From Actinomycetales bacterium (GTDB taxonomy: Bacteria > Actinomycetota > Actinomycetes > S36-B12), in assembly GCA_017849335.1 (NCBI GenBank), contig JAFIHP010000117.1, forward strand, positions 1 to 6,361: a stretch of 6,361 bases of DNA, in the 5' to 3' direction. The position numbers and the translations under genes were made by a program. Within the stretch, counting starts at the first letter, position 1. Each line of letters starts with the position of its first letter. Below are positions 1-5,570 of this stretch, piece by piece. The notes under the pieces are model-generated. The model worked only from the letters and a program-made list of their open reading frames with translations. It did no database searches and was not told where the DNA came from.

Positions 1-918
1 AGGGACGCGTTCGTGAAGAAGCTGGGCGAGGTCGCCGCCGCCGACCCCGCGGTGATGCTGCTCGTCGGCGACCTCGGCTTCGGCGTCGTCGCCGACTTCG
101 GCGTGACCTACCCGCGCCAGTTCCTCAACTGCGGGGTCGCCGAGCAGTCGATGGTCGGCGTCGCCGCCGGACTCGCCGCGGCCGGCCGCCGGCCGTTCGT
201 CTACTCGATCGCCAACTTCCCGACGCTTCGGCCGTTGGAGCAGATCCGCAACGACGTCTGCTACCACGGCCTCGGCGTCACGCTCGTCTCTGTCGGCGCC
301 GGCCTCGCCTACGGCTCCCTCGGCTACACGCACCATGCCGTCGAGGACATCGCGATCATGCGGGCGCTGCCCGGGATGCGGGTCTACTCTCCGGCTGACG
401 CCTTCGAGTGCCGTGCGGCCGTCACCGAGATTCTGGCGGACCCGTCACCCGCCTACTTGAGACTGGGCAAGAACAAGGAGCCGCTCATGCACGGCGCCGA
501 GCCGGACCTGTCGCTGGGCGCCCCCGTGCTGGTCCGTGATGGCTCGGACGTCACGGTCCTCGTCGCTGGGCCGATCGTCACCCAGGCGCTCGACGTCGCG
601 ACCTCGCTTGCGGACGACGGCGTCAGCGTCCGCGTCCTCACCTGCCCCGTCATCAAGCCGCTGAACGCCGACGCCATCCGGGAGGCCGCCGACGGGACCG
701 CCGGGATCGTGACGCTGGAGGAGCACACCATCCTCGGAGGCTTCGGCAGCGCCGTGCTCGAGGCGTTCGCCGTCCGCGGCTGGCGGACGCCCATCCTGCC
801 GCTCGGGCTGGCCGACGCGGCGACCTCGATCATCGGCGGCCAGGAGTGGATCCGTGAGCGGGCGGGGCTGTCCACTCCCTACGTCCGCGCCCAGGTCGCG
901 GCGATGGCGGGCGCATGA
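1..918 (+). CDS. Transketolase-like protein, C-terminal (pyrimidine-binding) subunit, 5'-partial
   Basis: This is the C-terminal half of a split, thiamine-diphosphate-dependent transketolase/DXS-like enzyme. The frame is open to the left edge. The first codons read R-D-A-F before a GTG at 13, which fits the usual family N-terminus (M-R-x-A-F), so the true start is probably only one or two codons outside the window and GTG 13 is not preferred. Counting from the first codon in the window, residues 1-165 form the pyrimidine-binding domain. It contains NCGVAEQ, whose Glu48 matches the glutamate that activates the thiazolium cofactor, and GYTHHAVEDIA (His111/112). Residues about 185-300 are the transketolase C-terminal domain with a LEEH motif (about 239-242). 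The diphosphate-binding half is absent and should be encoded just upstream. The stop overlaps the next gene as ATGA, implying translational coupling. The family call is firm, but the substrate is unknown; members serve sugar, isoprenoid and secondary-metabolite pathways. Confidence 0.88.
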   Translation, partial: RDAFVKKLGEVAAADPAVMLLVGDLGFGVVADFGVTYPRQFLNCGVAEQSMVGVAAGLAAAGRRPFVYSIANFPTLRPLEQIRNDVCYHGLGVTLVSVGAGLAYGSLGYTHHAVEDIAIMRALPGMRVYSPADAFECRAAVTEILADPSPAYLRLGKNKEPLMHGAEPDLSLGAPVLVRDGSDVTVLVAGPIVTQALDVATSLADDGVSVRVLTCPVIKPLNADAIREAADGTAGIVTLEEHTILGGFGSAVLEAFAVRGWRTPILPLGLADAATSIIGGQEWIRERAGLSTPYVRAQVAAMAGA

Positions 919-1796
919 CCGTCCCCGTGTACGAGACGCTGCGGTACGAGGTCGCGGACGGCATCCTGACGCTCTGGCTCGACCGGCCCGACAACCTGAA
1001 CGCGTTCACCGTCACGATGGCGAACGAGCTCGTCGACGCGTACGACCGGGCCAGCACGGACGACGCCGTCGGCGCGATCGTCGTCACCGGCAGCGGTCGC
1101 GCGTTCTGCGCCGGGATGGACCTGTCCAGTGACGGCAACGTGTTCGGCCTGGACGGGTCGCTGCGACCCACGCTCGACGACATGGTCGAGCGCTACGACG
1201 ACCCCGAGATCGTCGCCGGCGTCCGGGACACCGGTGGGCGCGTCTCGCTCGCGGTCTACCGGTGCACGAAGCCCGTCATCGCGGCGATCAACGGCGCGGC
1301 CGTCGGCATCGGCGCGACGATGACCTTGCCGATGGACGTCCGGATCGCCTCGCAGAAGGCGCGCATCGGGTTCGTGTTCGGGCGCCTGGGGATCGTGCCG
1401 GAGGCGTGCTCGACCTGGTTCCTGCCCCGCGTCGTCGGCATGTCCCGGGCACTGGAGCTCGTGTACCGCGCCGACATCCTCACAGCGGAGCAGGCACACG
1501 AGGTGGGGCTCGTCCGAGACGCCGACCCCGATGACGACCGGCTGCCCGCGGCGTACACGCTCGCCCGGTCCTTCGTCGACGGCCACTCCCCCGTGGCCAC
1601 CGCGATGATGCGGCAGATGATGTACCGCAACAGCGCCGCACCGGACCCCGAGCAGGCCCATCGCATCGAGTCGCTCGCGATGTTCTACGCGAGCATCGGC
1701 GAGGGCATTGAGGGCGTCGCGGCGTTCCGGGAGAAGCGGCCGGCAGACTTCACCGGCCGCGTCCCGGACGACCTTCCCCCGTTCTACCCCTGGTAG
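915..1796 (+). CDS. Crotonase-family protein (enoyl-CoA hydratase/isomerase-like)
   Basis: A 293-residue crotonase-fold protein acting on acyl-CoA thioesters, presumably cytosolic. Visible marks are RPDNLNAF (24-31), the first oxyanion-hole loop FCAGMDL (64-70), the second loop NGAAVGIGA (126-134), and the C-terminal region ending FREKRPADF (271-279), which resembles the usual family end. By my alignment to mitochondrial enoyl-CoA hydratase, the two catalytic glutamates (Glu144, Glu164) are replaced by Thr135 and Phe155. A single acid, Glu163 in GIVPEACSTW, sits where peroxisomal delta3,delta2-enoyl-CoA isomerases carry their catalytic Glu. It could therefore be an isomerase or another crotonase reaction rather than a hydratase; many actinobacterial proteins with this motif are simply named enoyl-CoA hydratase. 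An insert of about 25 residues (about 72-105) follows the first oxyanion loop. The ATG overlaps the upstream stop by 4 bp; only a weak GGCGGG lies upstream (906-911), consistent with coupled translation. Confidence 0.9.
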   Translation: MTVPVYETLRYEVADGILTLWLDRPDNLNAFTVTMANELVDAYDRASTDDAVGAIVVTGSGRAFCAGMDLSSDGNVFGLDGSLRPTLDDMVERYDDPEIVAGVRDTGGRVSLAVYRCTKPVIAAINGAAVGIGATMTLPMDVRIASQKARIGFVFGRLGIVPEACSTWFLPRVVGMSRALELVYRADILTAEQAHEVGLVRDADPDDDRLPAAYTLARSFVDGHSPVATAMMRQMMYRNSAAPDPEQAHRIESLAMFYASIGEGIEGVAAFREKRPADFTGRVPDDLPPFYPW

Positions 1797-1799
1797 GTC

Positions 1800-1813
1800 G
1801 GCCCGTGCGGGCT
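1800..1813. terminator. Possible bidirectional hairpin between convergent genes
   Basis: The 15 bases separating the crotonase and thiolase stop codons hold GCCC-GTGC-GGGC (1801-1812), a GC-only 4-bp stem with a 4-base loop, extendable by a G-U pair (1800/1813). The stem reaches the thiolase stop codon. There is no T-tract on either strand, so it would be a non-canonical terminator at best. High-GC bacteria often lack U-tails, and the convergent position supports the idea, but the stem is short. Confidence 0.35.
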
Positions 1814-2999
1814 ACGCCGCCGGGGTGGTGAAGACGATGGCCTCGCCCTGACCGCCGCCGCCGCACAGGGCCACCGCGCCGACGCCACCGCCACGCGAGC
1901 GCAGCTCGTACGCCGCGGACAGCAGGATCCGGGCTCCGCTCATGCCGACCGGGTGCCCCAGCGCGATGGCCCCGCCGTTGACGTTGACGATCTCGGGGTC
2001 GAGACCGAGGTCGCGTGCCGACGCCAGGCCGACGCTCGCGAACGCCTCGTTGATCTCGACGATGTCGAGGTCCGCGACGGTCAGCTCGCCGTCGCGGCGA
2101 AGGGCGTCGTTGATCGCCGCAGCGGGCTGCAGCAGCAGTGACGGGTCGGGGCCGGCGACCTCGCCGTGGGCGCGGATCTCGGCGATCCAAGACAGTCCGT
2201 GGGCCTGCGCCCACTCCTTGCTCGTCACAACGAGGGCGGCCGCGCCGTCCGAGAGCTGCGACGCGTTGCCCGCGGTGATAGCCCCGTCCGGGTCGAAGGC
2301 CGGCCGCAGGCCGCCGAGCGACTCCGCCGTGGTCTGCGCCCGGATGCCCTCGTCCTGCGTGACGGTGACCGATCCCTTGCGGCCCTTCACCTCGACGGGG
2401 ACGATCTCCTCGCCCAGCCGCCCGGACTCCGTGGACGCGGCGGCGCGCTGGTGCGACCGCGCGGCGAACGCGTCCTGGTCCTCGCGGGCGATCCCGTACG
2501 GCTTGCCGTACTTCTCGGTCGCGGCTCCCATGGAGATCGCGTCGAACGCGCAGACGAGCGCGTCCTGGTCGAGGACGTCCGCCGCGACGGTGTTCCCGTA
2601 CTTGTAGCCCTGCCGTGCGCCCATCAGCAGATGCGGAGCCCCGGTCATCGACTCCATGCCACCGGCGACGACGACCTCGTGCTGACCGGATCGGATCATC
2701 TGATCGGCCATCGCGACCGCCACGAGACCGGACAGGCACAGCTTGTTCACCGTCACCGCCGGAACGCTCATCGGCAGGCCCGCGGCGGCGGCCGCCTGCC
2801 GGGCCGGGTTGGGGCCGGCTCCCGCCTGGAGCACCTGTCCCATGACGACCGCGTCGACGTCGTCGACCGACACGCCGGAGCGATCCAGCGCTCCGCGGAT
2901 CGCGACGGCGCCGAGGTCGACTGCGGAGAGGGAGGTGAACGCGCCCAGCAGCTTGCCGATCGGGGTGCGAGCCCCGTCGATGACGACCGACACCGTCAC
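1812..2999 (-). CDS. Thiolase (acetyl-CoA acetyltransferase type)
   Basis: A 395-residue thiolase, normal length for the family, that condenses two acyl-CoAs or cleaves 3-ketoacyl-CoA with CoA. All catalytic residues are present: nucleophile Cys88 in VNKLCLSG, Asn317 in NEAF, His349 in GHPVG, and the second cysteine Cys379 in CGGGGQG. This matches the order and spacing of biosynthetic/degradative thiolases (Cys89, His348, Cys378 in the Zoogloea enzyme). The N-terminus VSVVIDGARTPIG is typical. I chose the GTG at 2999-2997 because GAAGGAG (3011-3005) lies 5 bases ahead; a TTG at 3026 would place that ribosome site inside the gene. The gene is convergent with the crotonase and divergent from gntR. 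Sequence alone does not settle whether it makes acetoacetyl-CoA, degrades 3-ketoacyl-CoA, or prefers branched substrates; the neighbourhood favours degradation. Confidence 0.95.
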   Translation of the reverse strand: MTVSVVIDGARTPIGKLLGAFTSLSAVDLGAVAIRGALDRSGVSVDDVDAVVMGQVLQAGAGPNPARQAAAAAGLPMSVPAVTVNKLCLSGLVAVAMADQMIRSGQHEVVVAGGMESMTGAPHLLMGARQGYKYGNTVAADVLDQDALVCAFDAISMGAATEKYGKPYGIAREDQDAFAARSHQRAAASTESGRLGEEIVPVEVKGRKGSVTVTQDEGIRAQTTAESLGGLRPAFDPDGAITAGNASQLSDGAAALVVTSKEWAQAHGLSWIAEIRAHGEVAGPDPSLLLQPAAAINDALRRDGELTVADLDIVEINEAFASVGLASARDLGLDPEIVNVNGGAIALGHPVGMSGARILLSAAYELRSRGGGVGAVALCGGGGQGEAIVFTTPAA

Positions 3000-3004
3000 A
3001 GTGA

Positions 3005-3011
3005 CTCCTTC
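3005..3011 (-). promoter_or_regulatory. Ribosome binding site of the thiolase gene
   Basis: Reads GAAGGAG on the minus strand, 5 bases before the GTG at 2999. It decides the start against the TTG at 3026 and against a second in-frame GTG at 2993. Confidence 0.75.
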
Positions 3012-3057
3012 AAGGTGCACCCGCAAGCTGGTGGTGTGCCGGCGAGTACGGTTGCTT

Positions 3058-3072
3058 GGACGTCCGATGATA
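3058..3072 (-). promoter_or_regulatory. Candidate thiolase promoter -10 box with palindrome at the start point
   Basis: On the minus strand TATCAT (3072-3067) matches the -10 consensus at 5 of 6 bases and stands out in this GC-rich DNA. The predicted start of transcription is near 3060, giving a leader of about 61 bases. I see no convincing -35 at 16-18 bases. The perfect 8-bp palindrome GGACGTCC (3058-3065) covers the predicted start point, which is where a repressor could act. This is a motif match only. Confidence 0.35.
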
Positions 3073-3395
3073 TGCCGAGCATCCGAAGGGCGGGGGGCCG
3101 CCTGACAGATTCACCGGAACCGGCATCCCGCCGGGTCGGGAACGAATGTGGCTTTCTGATCCAGTGCGCAGCAAATCGATGCCAGGTGGACGACCTCCGG
3201 CAACTATCGACGGAGTGGATGCAGGGCCGCCGTGAGCCGGGATCGACGCGTCAGATCAGAGTCGTCACCTCACCGCCCTCTCCGTCTGCCATACCTCCTC
3301 GGCCGGCTCATCATCGGATCTTCCTCACGCGACCGGTGAAGACCGTCGCGTCTCCTTCGTCGCTCAAAGTGGCCGACGAAGGCGCGGTGACGCCA

Positions 3396-3412
3396 GTACT
3401 CGCACGGTACTC
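3396..3412 (+). repeat. GTACTC direct repeat upstream of gntR promoter
   Basis: GTACTC occurs at 3396-3401 and 3407-3412, 11 bases start to start, so about one helical turn apart on the same DNA face. It ends just before the putative -35. This geometry suits a tandem binding site for a dimeric or cooperative regulator. A third, inverted copy (GAGTAC, 3044-3049) lies in the predicted thiolase leader. Binding is inferred only. Confidence 0.4.
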
Positions 3413-3413
3413 C

Positions 3414-3441
3414 TGGACCGACGTTCCCCAGGCGCTACGGT
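3414..3441 (+). promoter_or_regulatory. Putative gntR promoter giving a leaderless mRNA
   Basis: TACGGT (3436-3441) fits the actinobacterial -10 pattern TANNNT and occupies exactly -12 to -7 relative to the A of the gntR ATG at 3448. TGGACC (3414-3419) is a 4-of-6 match to TTGACA with a 16-base spacer. No purine-rich ribosome site lies within 5-12 bases of the ATG; the nearest AGG (3430-3432) is 15 bases away. Together these point to transcription starting at the start codon itself. An imperfect 13-bp palindrome (3415-3427, GGA..TCC ends) fills the spacer and could be an operator. Confidence 0.5.
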
Positions 3442-3447
3442 CACCGC

Positions 3448-4179
3448 ATGTCCGACCCGCCCCTCTACGAGCGTGTGCGCCAGGCAATCGACGCGTCGAT
3501 CGCCGACGGGAGGTACGCGGCCGGGGACAAGCTCCCGAGCGAGGCTCGGCTGGCCGGCGAGTTCGGCGTGAACCGCCTGACCGTCCGGCGGGCCATCGAG
3601 GAACTGGCGCGCGCCGGCGCCGTCGAACCTCGGCAAGGCTCCGGCACCTTTGTGAGCGTCCCGATCAAGCGGCTGCCGGTGTCGCAGTCTCTGTCGAAAG
3701 ACTCCCCCGACGCCGCCATCGCCAGCCAGATCGCCGAGCACGGCTATTCGCACGAGGATGTCCTCCTATCCGCCGTCGCGATCTCGTCGCCCCGGCTGAA
3801 TGCTTCCCTCGAGTTGCCGCCAGGCCCGCTGTGGCGTATCGACAACGCGATTCAGGTGAACGGCTCCGCCTGGCTGTGGTCGAGCTCGTGGTTCCACCGT
3901 GAGGTCATCGACGACCCCGCGGACCACTGGGACTCGTTCACCGGGCTGCACGGCCAACTCGAGAGGGCCTTCGGGAAGCTCACGCCGATATGGCGGGCGA
4001 TCTCGGCCGATGCTGCCACGACCGCGGACGTCGAGATCCTCGGAGTCCGACCAGGGTCGCCGATTCTCGTCCGCGACGTGCTGATTGGGGGCGCAGCGGA
4101 TGAGCCGGTACTCCGCGTCAGCAGCCGGGCCCGCATGGATCGGTTGAGCTACGTCCTGCGATATGGGCACGACCACTAG
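3448..4179 (+). CDS. GntR-family transcriptional regulator, HutC/UTRA type
   Basis: A 243-residue DNA-binding regulator. Residues 5-70 form the GntR winged helix-turn-helix: LYERVRQAI opening helix, the signature KLPSE (28-32), recognition helix region VNRLTVRRAI (41-50), and the wing RQGSGTFV (62-69). Residues about 95-238 fit a UTRA-type effector domain, with the usual late strand pattern (SSRARMDRLSYVLRYG, 225-240), placing it in the HutC branch, which responds to small metabolites. The length is typical. It stands divergent from the thiolase and 173 bases upstream of the co-oriented acyl-CoA dehydrogenase, so it probably controls one or both, and perhaps itself. The ligand is unknown. Several codons rare in the neighbouring genes appear (CTA, ATA, TAT, TTT, ATT), hinting at weaker codon optimisation. 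The start at 3448 is supported by the helix boundary and the -10 box. Confidence 0.92.
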   Translation: MSDPPLYERVRQAIDASIADGRYAAGDKLPSEARLAGEFGVNRLTVRRAIEELARAGAVEPRQGSGTFVSVPIKRLPVSQSLSKDSPDAAIASQIAEHGYSHEDVLLSAVAISSPRLNASLELPPGPLWRIDNAIQVNGSAWLWSSSWFHREVIDDPADHWDSFTGLHGQLERAFGKLTPIWRAISADAATTADVEILGVRPGSPILVRDVLIGGAADEPVLRVSSRARMDRLSYVLRYGHDH

Positions 4180-4244
4180 CCCGGCATCGCACTTGGGCGC
4201 GGGCCGTCCGTCCGTGGGGGATCGAGCGTGCTCCGGATCGGTTG

Positions 4245-4263
4245 CGTCGGGGCCCAGCCGACG
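4245..4263. repeat. Inverted repeat upstream of acyl-CoA dehydrogenase
   Basis: CGTCGG (4245-4250) and CCGACG (4258-4263) are perfect 6-bp arms around a 7-base spacer. It overlaps or lies within the spacer of the only -35/-10-like pair in this gap, as a repressor site would. It could alternatively form an RNA hairpin in a gntR read-through transcript, but no T-run follows it. Confidence 0.4.
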
Positions 4264-4343
4264 GGAGGATACCCAGGTTACTCAAGCCAGAGTCAAGAAA
4301 CCCGAGACGAAGCCCACGGCGGTGCCGGGGCACGACTAGCAGC

Positions 4344-4347
4344 GGAG
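4344..4347 (+). promoter_or_regulatory. Ribosome binding site of acyl-CoA dehydrogenase
   Basis: GGAG lies 5 bases before the ATG at 4353. It supports that start over an in-frame ATG 111 bases upstream (4242), whose extra 37 residues are Arg/Pro-rich, lack family similarity and overlap the inverted repeat. Confidence 0.65.
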
Positions 4348-4352
4348 TGGAG

Positions 4353-5570
4353 ATGGACTTCCAGCCGAGCGCGCGAGCGGCAGAGCTGTCGGCGGCGATG
4401 TACGACTTCCTCAACGACGAGGTCCTGCCCGCGGAGGCCGTGTACGACGCGTACCGCGCGGAGGTCGGCCCCGACGACCACACGCTGCCCCCGGTCGTCG
4501 AGGAGCTGAAGGCCAAGGCGCGCGCAAAGGGCCTGTGGAACCTGTTCCTGCCCGACATCAGCGGCCTAACCAACGTCGAGTACGCCCAGCTGGCGGAGAT
4601 CTCCGGGTGGAGCGTCGACATCTTCCCCGAAGCCATCAACTGCCAGGCGCCAGACACCGGCAACATAGAGACCCTCCACCTCTTCGCCACCACCGAGCAG
4701 AAGAAGCAGTGGCTCGACCCGCTGCTCGACGGCACGATCCGGTCCGGCTTCGCCATGACTGAGCCCTACGTCGCCAGCAGCGACGCGACGAACATCGAGT
4801 GCTCGATCGTGCGCGACGGTGACGAGTACGTCATCAACGGGACCAAGTGGTGGACGTCCGGGGCGAACGACCCGCGCTGCACGATCCTCATCGTCATGGG
4901 CAAGACCGATCCCGACGGCGCGGCGCACCGCCAGCAGTCGATGGTGCTGGTGCCGGTCGATACGCCCGGGGTCCGCATCGTCCGCTCCCTGCCCGTGTTC
5001 GGCCGCCAGGACCAGCACGGCCACGCCTGGGTGGAGCTCGACGACGTGCGCGTCCCCGTCGCCAACCTGCTCGCCGAGGAGGGCGACGGCTTCCGTATCG
5101 CGCAGGCACGGCTGGGCCCCGGTCGGATCCACCACTGCATGCGCTCCATCGGCACGGCCGAGCGCGCGCTGCAGATGATGGTCGAGCGGGCGAGAGGCCG
5201 GGTCGCGTTCGGCGGCCCGCTGTCCGACCAGGGGTCGGTCCAGGAGTGGATCGCGGAGTCCCGGATCGAGATCGAGCAGGCCCGCATGCTTACGCTCAAG
5301 GCGGCCTGGATGATCGACCAGGGCGACGCCAAGAGCGCGCGCACGGAGATCGGGGCGATCAAGGTCGTCGCGCCCCGGGTCGCGTGCAACGTGATCGACC
5401 GCGCGATCCAGGTCCACGGCGGCCTCGGCGTCAGCGACGACGTCCCGCTGGCCAAGATGTACGGCTGGCAGCGTGCGCTGCGGATCTTCGACGGCCCCGA
5501 CCAGGTGCACCTGCGGTCGATCGCCCGCTGGGAGCTCAAGCGGGATCGGCTCGTCCGCCTTCCGTCATGA
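4353..5570 (+). CDS. Acyl-CoA dehydrogenase, ACAD10/ACAD11-like
   Basis: A 405-residue FAD flavoprotein of the acyl-CoA dehydrogenase fold, which normally introduces a 2,3-double bond into acyl-CoA and passes electrons to electron-transfer flavoprotein. Family marks: N-terminal helical domain (1-130), the flavin/substrate loop FAMTEPYVASSDATN (133-147), the beta-domain motif WWTSG (166-170), RLGPGRIHHCMR (253-264), and AIQVHGGLGV (351-360). The stretches DTGNIETLH, SSDATNIECS and RLGPGRIHHCMR closely resemble, from memory, the dehydrogenase domain of animal ACAD11. At the position of the usual catalytic Glu (EGT in medium-chain enzymes) it has Asp380 in FDGPDQVH, as in ACAD10/11 relatives. 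Some of these, including bacterial LvaC, act on 4-phosphoacyl-CoA made from 4-hydroxyacids. No kinase partner is visible here, so ordinary dehydrogenation remains possible. Its 3' end overlaps the convergent tetR by 35 bp. Confidence 0.93.
   Translation: MDFQPSARAAELSAAMYDFLNDEVLPAEAVYDAYRAEVGPDDHTLPPVVEELKAKARAKGLWNLFLPDISGLTNVEYAQLAEISGWSVDIFPEAINCQAPDTGNIETLHLFATTEQKKQWLDPLLDGTIRSGFAMTEPYVASSDATNIECSIVRDGDEYVINGTKWWTSGANDPRCTILIVMGKTDPDGAAHRQQSMVLVPVDTPGVRIVRSLPVFGRQDQHGHAWVELDDVRVPVANLLAEEGDGFRIAQARLGPGRIHHCMRSIGTAERALQMMVERARGRVAFGGPLSDQGSVQEWIAESRIEIEQARMLTLKAAWMIDQGDAKSARTEIGAIKVVAPRVACNVIDRAIQVHGGLGVSDDVPLAKMYGWQRALRIFDGPDQVHLRSIARWELKRDRLVRLPS

Larger units (their letters stand above)
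3000..3447. other. Non-coding divergent intergenic region
   Basis: These 448 bases separate the divergent thiolase and gntR genes. Frames are open across parts of it, but none has a recognisable protein or start with ribosome site, and the base composition is less GC-rich and less periodic than in the genes. The left end holds the thiolase ribosome site and a possible -10 box; the right end holds the gntR promoter and repeats described separately. In the middle (about 3100-3380) I see no gene, tRNA, strong hairpin or mobile-element end. The octamer GCGAGTAC (3042-3049) near the thiolase recurs inverted as GTACTCGC (3396-3403) near gntR. Confidence 0.6.
3384..3447. repeat. 8-bp inverted repeat bracketing the gntR promoter
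   Basis: GCGGTGAC (3384-3391) and its exact complement GTCACCGC (3440-3447) enclose the promoter boxes and the GTACTC repeats, with 48 bases between the arms. The right arm ends at the base before the ATG. It is too widely spaced for a strong RNA hairpin and would not be in a leaderless transcript, so if functional it would be a DNA site, for example two operators joined by a loop. Confidence 0.35.
4180..4352. promoter_or_regulatory. Gap before acyl-CoA dehydrogenase with possible promoter
   Basis: This 173-base gap probably holds the promoter of the dehydrogenase. TTGCGT (4242-4247) followed after 17 bases by GAGGAT (4265-4270) is a weak sigma-70-like pair. A relatively A-rich patch at 4280-4303 contains short inverted ACTC/GAGT (4280-4283, 4290-4293). 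CCGT is repeated three times in tandem at 4204-4215. No terminator with a T-tract follows gntR, so read-through from gntR is possible. Confidence 0.35.

Noticed and set aside
1750..2739. 329-codon minus-strand frame inside the thiolase
   Set aside because: Extreme Arg/Gly richness and complete overlap with a well-supported gene in another frame of the same strand; a GC-driven shadow.
3100..3380. Possible decayed gene or mobile-element remnant in the central intergenic stretch
   Set aside because: Translation in the frames I read gave no recognisable protein fragment, and no terminal inverted repeats or target duplications were seen.
2166..3902. 578-codon open frame on the plus strand, antisense to the thiolase and running into gntR
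   Set aside because: It crosses the divergent promoter region and overlaps gntR in another frame, has an Arg/Asp/His-rich composition with no family similarity, and is explained by the scarcity of stop codons antisense to GC-rich genes.
4204..4215. CCGT repeated three times in tandem
   Set aside because: A 12-base simple repeat in GC-rich DNA; no spacer structure or partner, so not a CRISPR or meaningful array.
4242..4352. Longer N-terminus for the dehydrogenase from ATG 4242
   Set aside because: The additional 37 residues are Arg/Pro-rich with no family match, while ATG 4353 has GGAG at the right distance.
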